A DNA stretch of 6,880 nt from Ruminococcaceae bacterium UBA6857. GTDB lineage: Bacteria; Bacillota; Clostridia; Oscillospirales; Acutalibacteraceae. The position numbers and the translations under genes are program-made. Below the pieces are notes generated by a model. The model was given only the letters and a program-made list of their open reading frames with translations, did not search any database and was not told where the DNA came from. The stretch is from contig DKDD01000096.1 of NCBI GenBank assembly GCA_002451715.1, positions 8,518-15,397 on the forward strand. Direction: 5' to 3'. The number at the start of each line of letters is the position of its first letter. Within the stretch, counting starts at the first letter, position 1. This document shows positions 6,267 to 6,880 of the stretch, one piece after another.

Positions 6267-6289
6267 TTTTCGGAAAGGATTGATACATT

Positions 6290-6880
6290 ATGTTTATTCA
6301 TGAGAATCTTAAAGGCAGAGTTGCGGTCGTTACTGGCGGCGGCGGAGTTTTGTGTTCAGACTTTGCAAAAGCACTTGCACGCCAGGGTGCAAAGGTTGCC
6401 GTTCTTGACATCAACGAAGCCGCGGCGCAAAAAGTTGCCGACGAAATCAAAGCCGAGGGCGGCGAAGCGTCGGCTTTCGGCTGCAACGTTCTTCAAAAAG
6501 AAAGTATGCAGAAAGCACGCGACGCAATCGCAGAAAAATACGGAACGTGTGATATCCTTCTCAACGGTGCCGGCGGCAACAACCCCAAGGGTACAACAAC
6601 AAAAGAAACGCTTGAAGAATGCGACCTTTTGAACAAAGATCCGGACGTCAAAACATTTTTTGACCTTGACGCAGACGGAATTTCGTTCGTTTTCAATCTT
6701 AACTTTCTCGGAACGCTCATTCCGACCCAGGTTTTTGCGCCGGATATGGCAAAGAAAAAGAACACCTGCATTGTTATGATCACATCAATGAATGCCTATC
6801 GTCCGCTGACAAAAATTCCGGCTTACTCCGCGGCAAAAGCGGCGGTTCAAAACTTCACTCAATTCATGGCGGTTCATTTT
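6290..6880 (+). CDS. uxuB: SDR oxidoreductase, probable fructuronate reductase (D-mannonate oxidoreductase), 3' truncated
   Basis: The frame runs from the ATG at 6290 to the window end, giving 197 residues without a stop. It is a classical short-chain dehydrogenase: a cofactor loop TGGGGVLC (15-22, Cys in place of the last Gly), Asp40 after the second beta strand (VAVLD, suggesting NAD(H)), NGAGG (92-96), Ser166 and Tyr179-x3-Lys183. The segments GGNNP (95-99), FFDLD (123-127) and MNAYRPLTKIPAYSAAKAA (167-185) match my memory of the SDR-type UxuB/YjmF group, which interconverts D-fructuronate and D-mannonate in glucuronate breakdown. That substrate call is by family resemblance; another polyol or sugar-acid dehydrogenase is possible. 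GGAAAGGA at 6272-6279, ten bases upstream, supports the start. About 70-90 residues should lie beyond the window. The gene is 67 nt after the PBP gene and functionally unrelated to it. Confidence 0.85.
   Translation, partial: MFIHENLKGRVAVVTGGGGVLCSDFAKALARQGAKVAVLDINEAAAQKVADEIKAEGGEASAFGCNVLQKESMQKARDAIAEKYGTCDILLNGAGGNNPKGTTTKETLEECDLLNKDPDVKTFFDLDADGISFVFNLNFLGTLIPTQVFAPDMAKKKNTCIVMITSMNAYRPLTKIPAYSAAKAAVQNFTQFMAVHF

Noticed and set aside
1..6880. Mobile elements, CRISPR arrays, tRNA or rRNA genes, direct-repeat attachment sites
   Set aside because: I found no transposase or integrase motifs, no spaced repeats, no clover-leaf genes and no flanking repeats; gene content and spacing look like ordinary chromosome.

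Overview
The window looks like chromosomal DNA of a low-to-moderate-GC Gram-positive bacterium. My best guess is an anaerobic, gut-type clostridium (Oscillospirales/Ruminococcaceae-like). The reasons are ribosome binding sites complementary to the Bacillota 16S tail (one is a perfect AGGAGGTGA), consensus sigma-A-type promoters (TTGAAA-17-TATAAT), a FHA / SEDS / class B PBP gene set of the kind found in clostridia and actinobacteria, and an SDR-type fructuronate reductase of the Bacillus/Clostridium kind. The lineage is an inference; no rRNA or other phylogenetic marker is present.

Layout. (1) Positions 1-1085, plus strand: the 3' end of an unrecognised gene, then a 268-residue membrane protein with three zinc-ribbon-like CxxC pairs and a charged coiled coil. 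(2) Positions 1086-1296: a non-coding gap between convergent genes, holding a strong hairpin terminator with usable T-rich tails on both sides. (3) Positions 1297-2232, minus strand: a polyprenyl-phosphate-type GT2 glycosyltransferase with two C-terminal membrane helices. (4) Positions 2233-2438: a divergent promoter region with back-to-back sigma-A-type promoters; the plus-strand transcript would carry a leader of about 90 nt that can fold. (5) Positions 2439-6222, plus strand: a compact three-gene cell-wall operon coding for a membrane-anchored twin-FHA protein, a SEDS (RodA/FtsW) glycan polymerase and a class B penicillin-binding protein, with gaps of 17 and 14 nt and strong ribosome binding sites. 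(6) Positions 6223-6289: a short spacer with a perfect 6-4-6 palindrome overlapping a possible -10. (7) Position 6290 to the window end: the first 197 codons of an SDR oxidoreductase resembling UxuB/YjmF of hexuronate catabolism.

How they work together. SEDS proteins polymerise lipid II into glycan strands and their partner class B PBP crosslinks them, so genes 5b and 5c form a likely synthase pair. FHA domains usually read phosphothreonine, so the first gene probably links this pair to Ser/Thr kinase signalling (a PASTA kinase, not in this window) or acts as a scaffold. The divergent GT2 enzyme charges a lipid carrier with sugar for envelope glycosylation, which makes 1297-6222 a plausible envelope locus. 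The SDR gene is metabolically unrelated and probably starts another unit.

Nothing here is clearly a new defence, mobile or RNA system. The points most worth a second look are the twin-FHA protein with substituted binding residues, the SEDS protein with apparently two extra N-terminal helices, the foldable operon leader, the triple zinc-ribbon membrane protein and the palindrome before the SDR gene.
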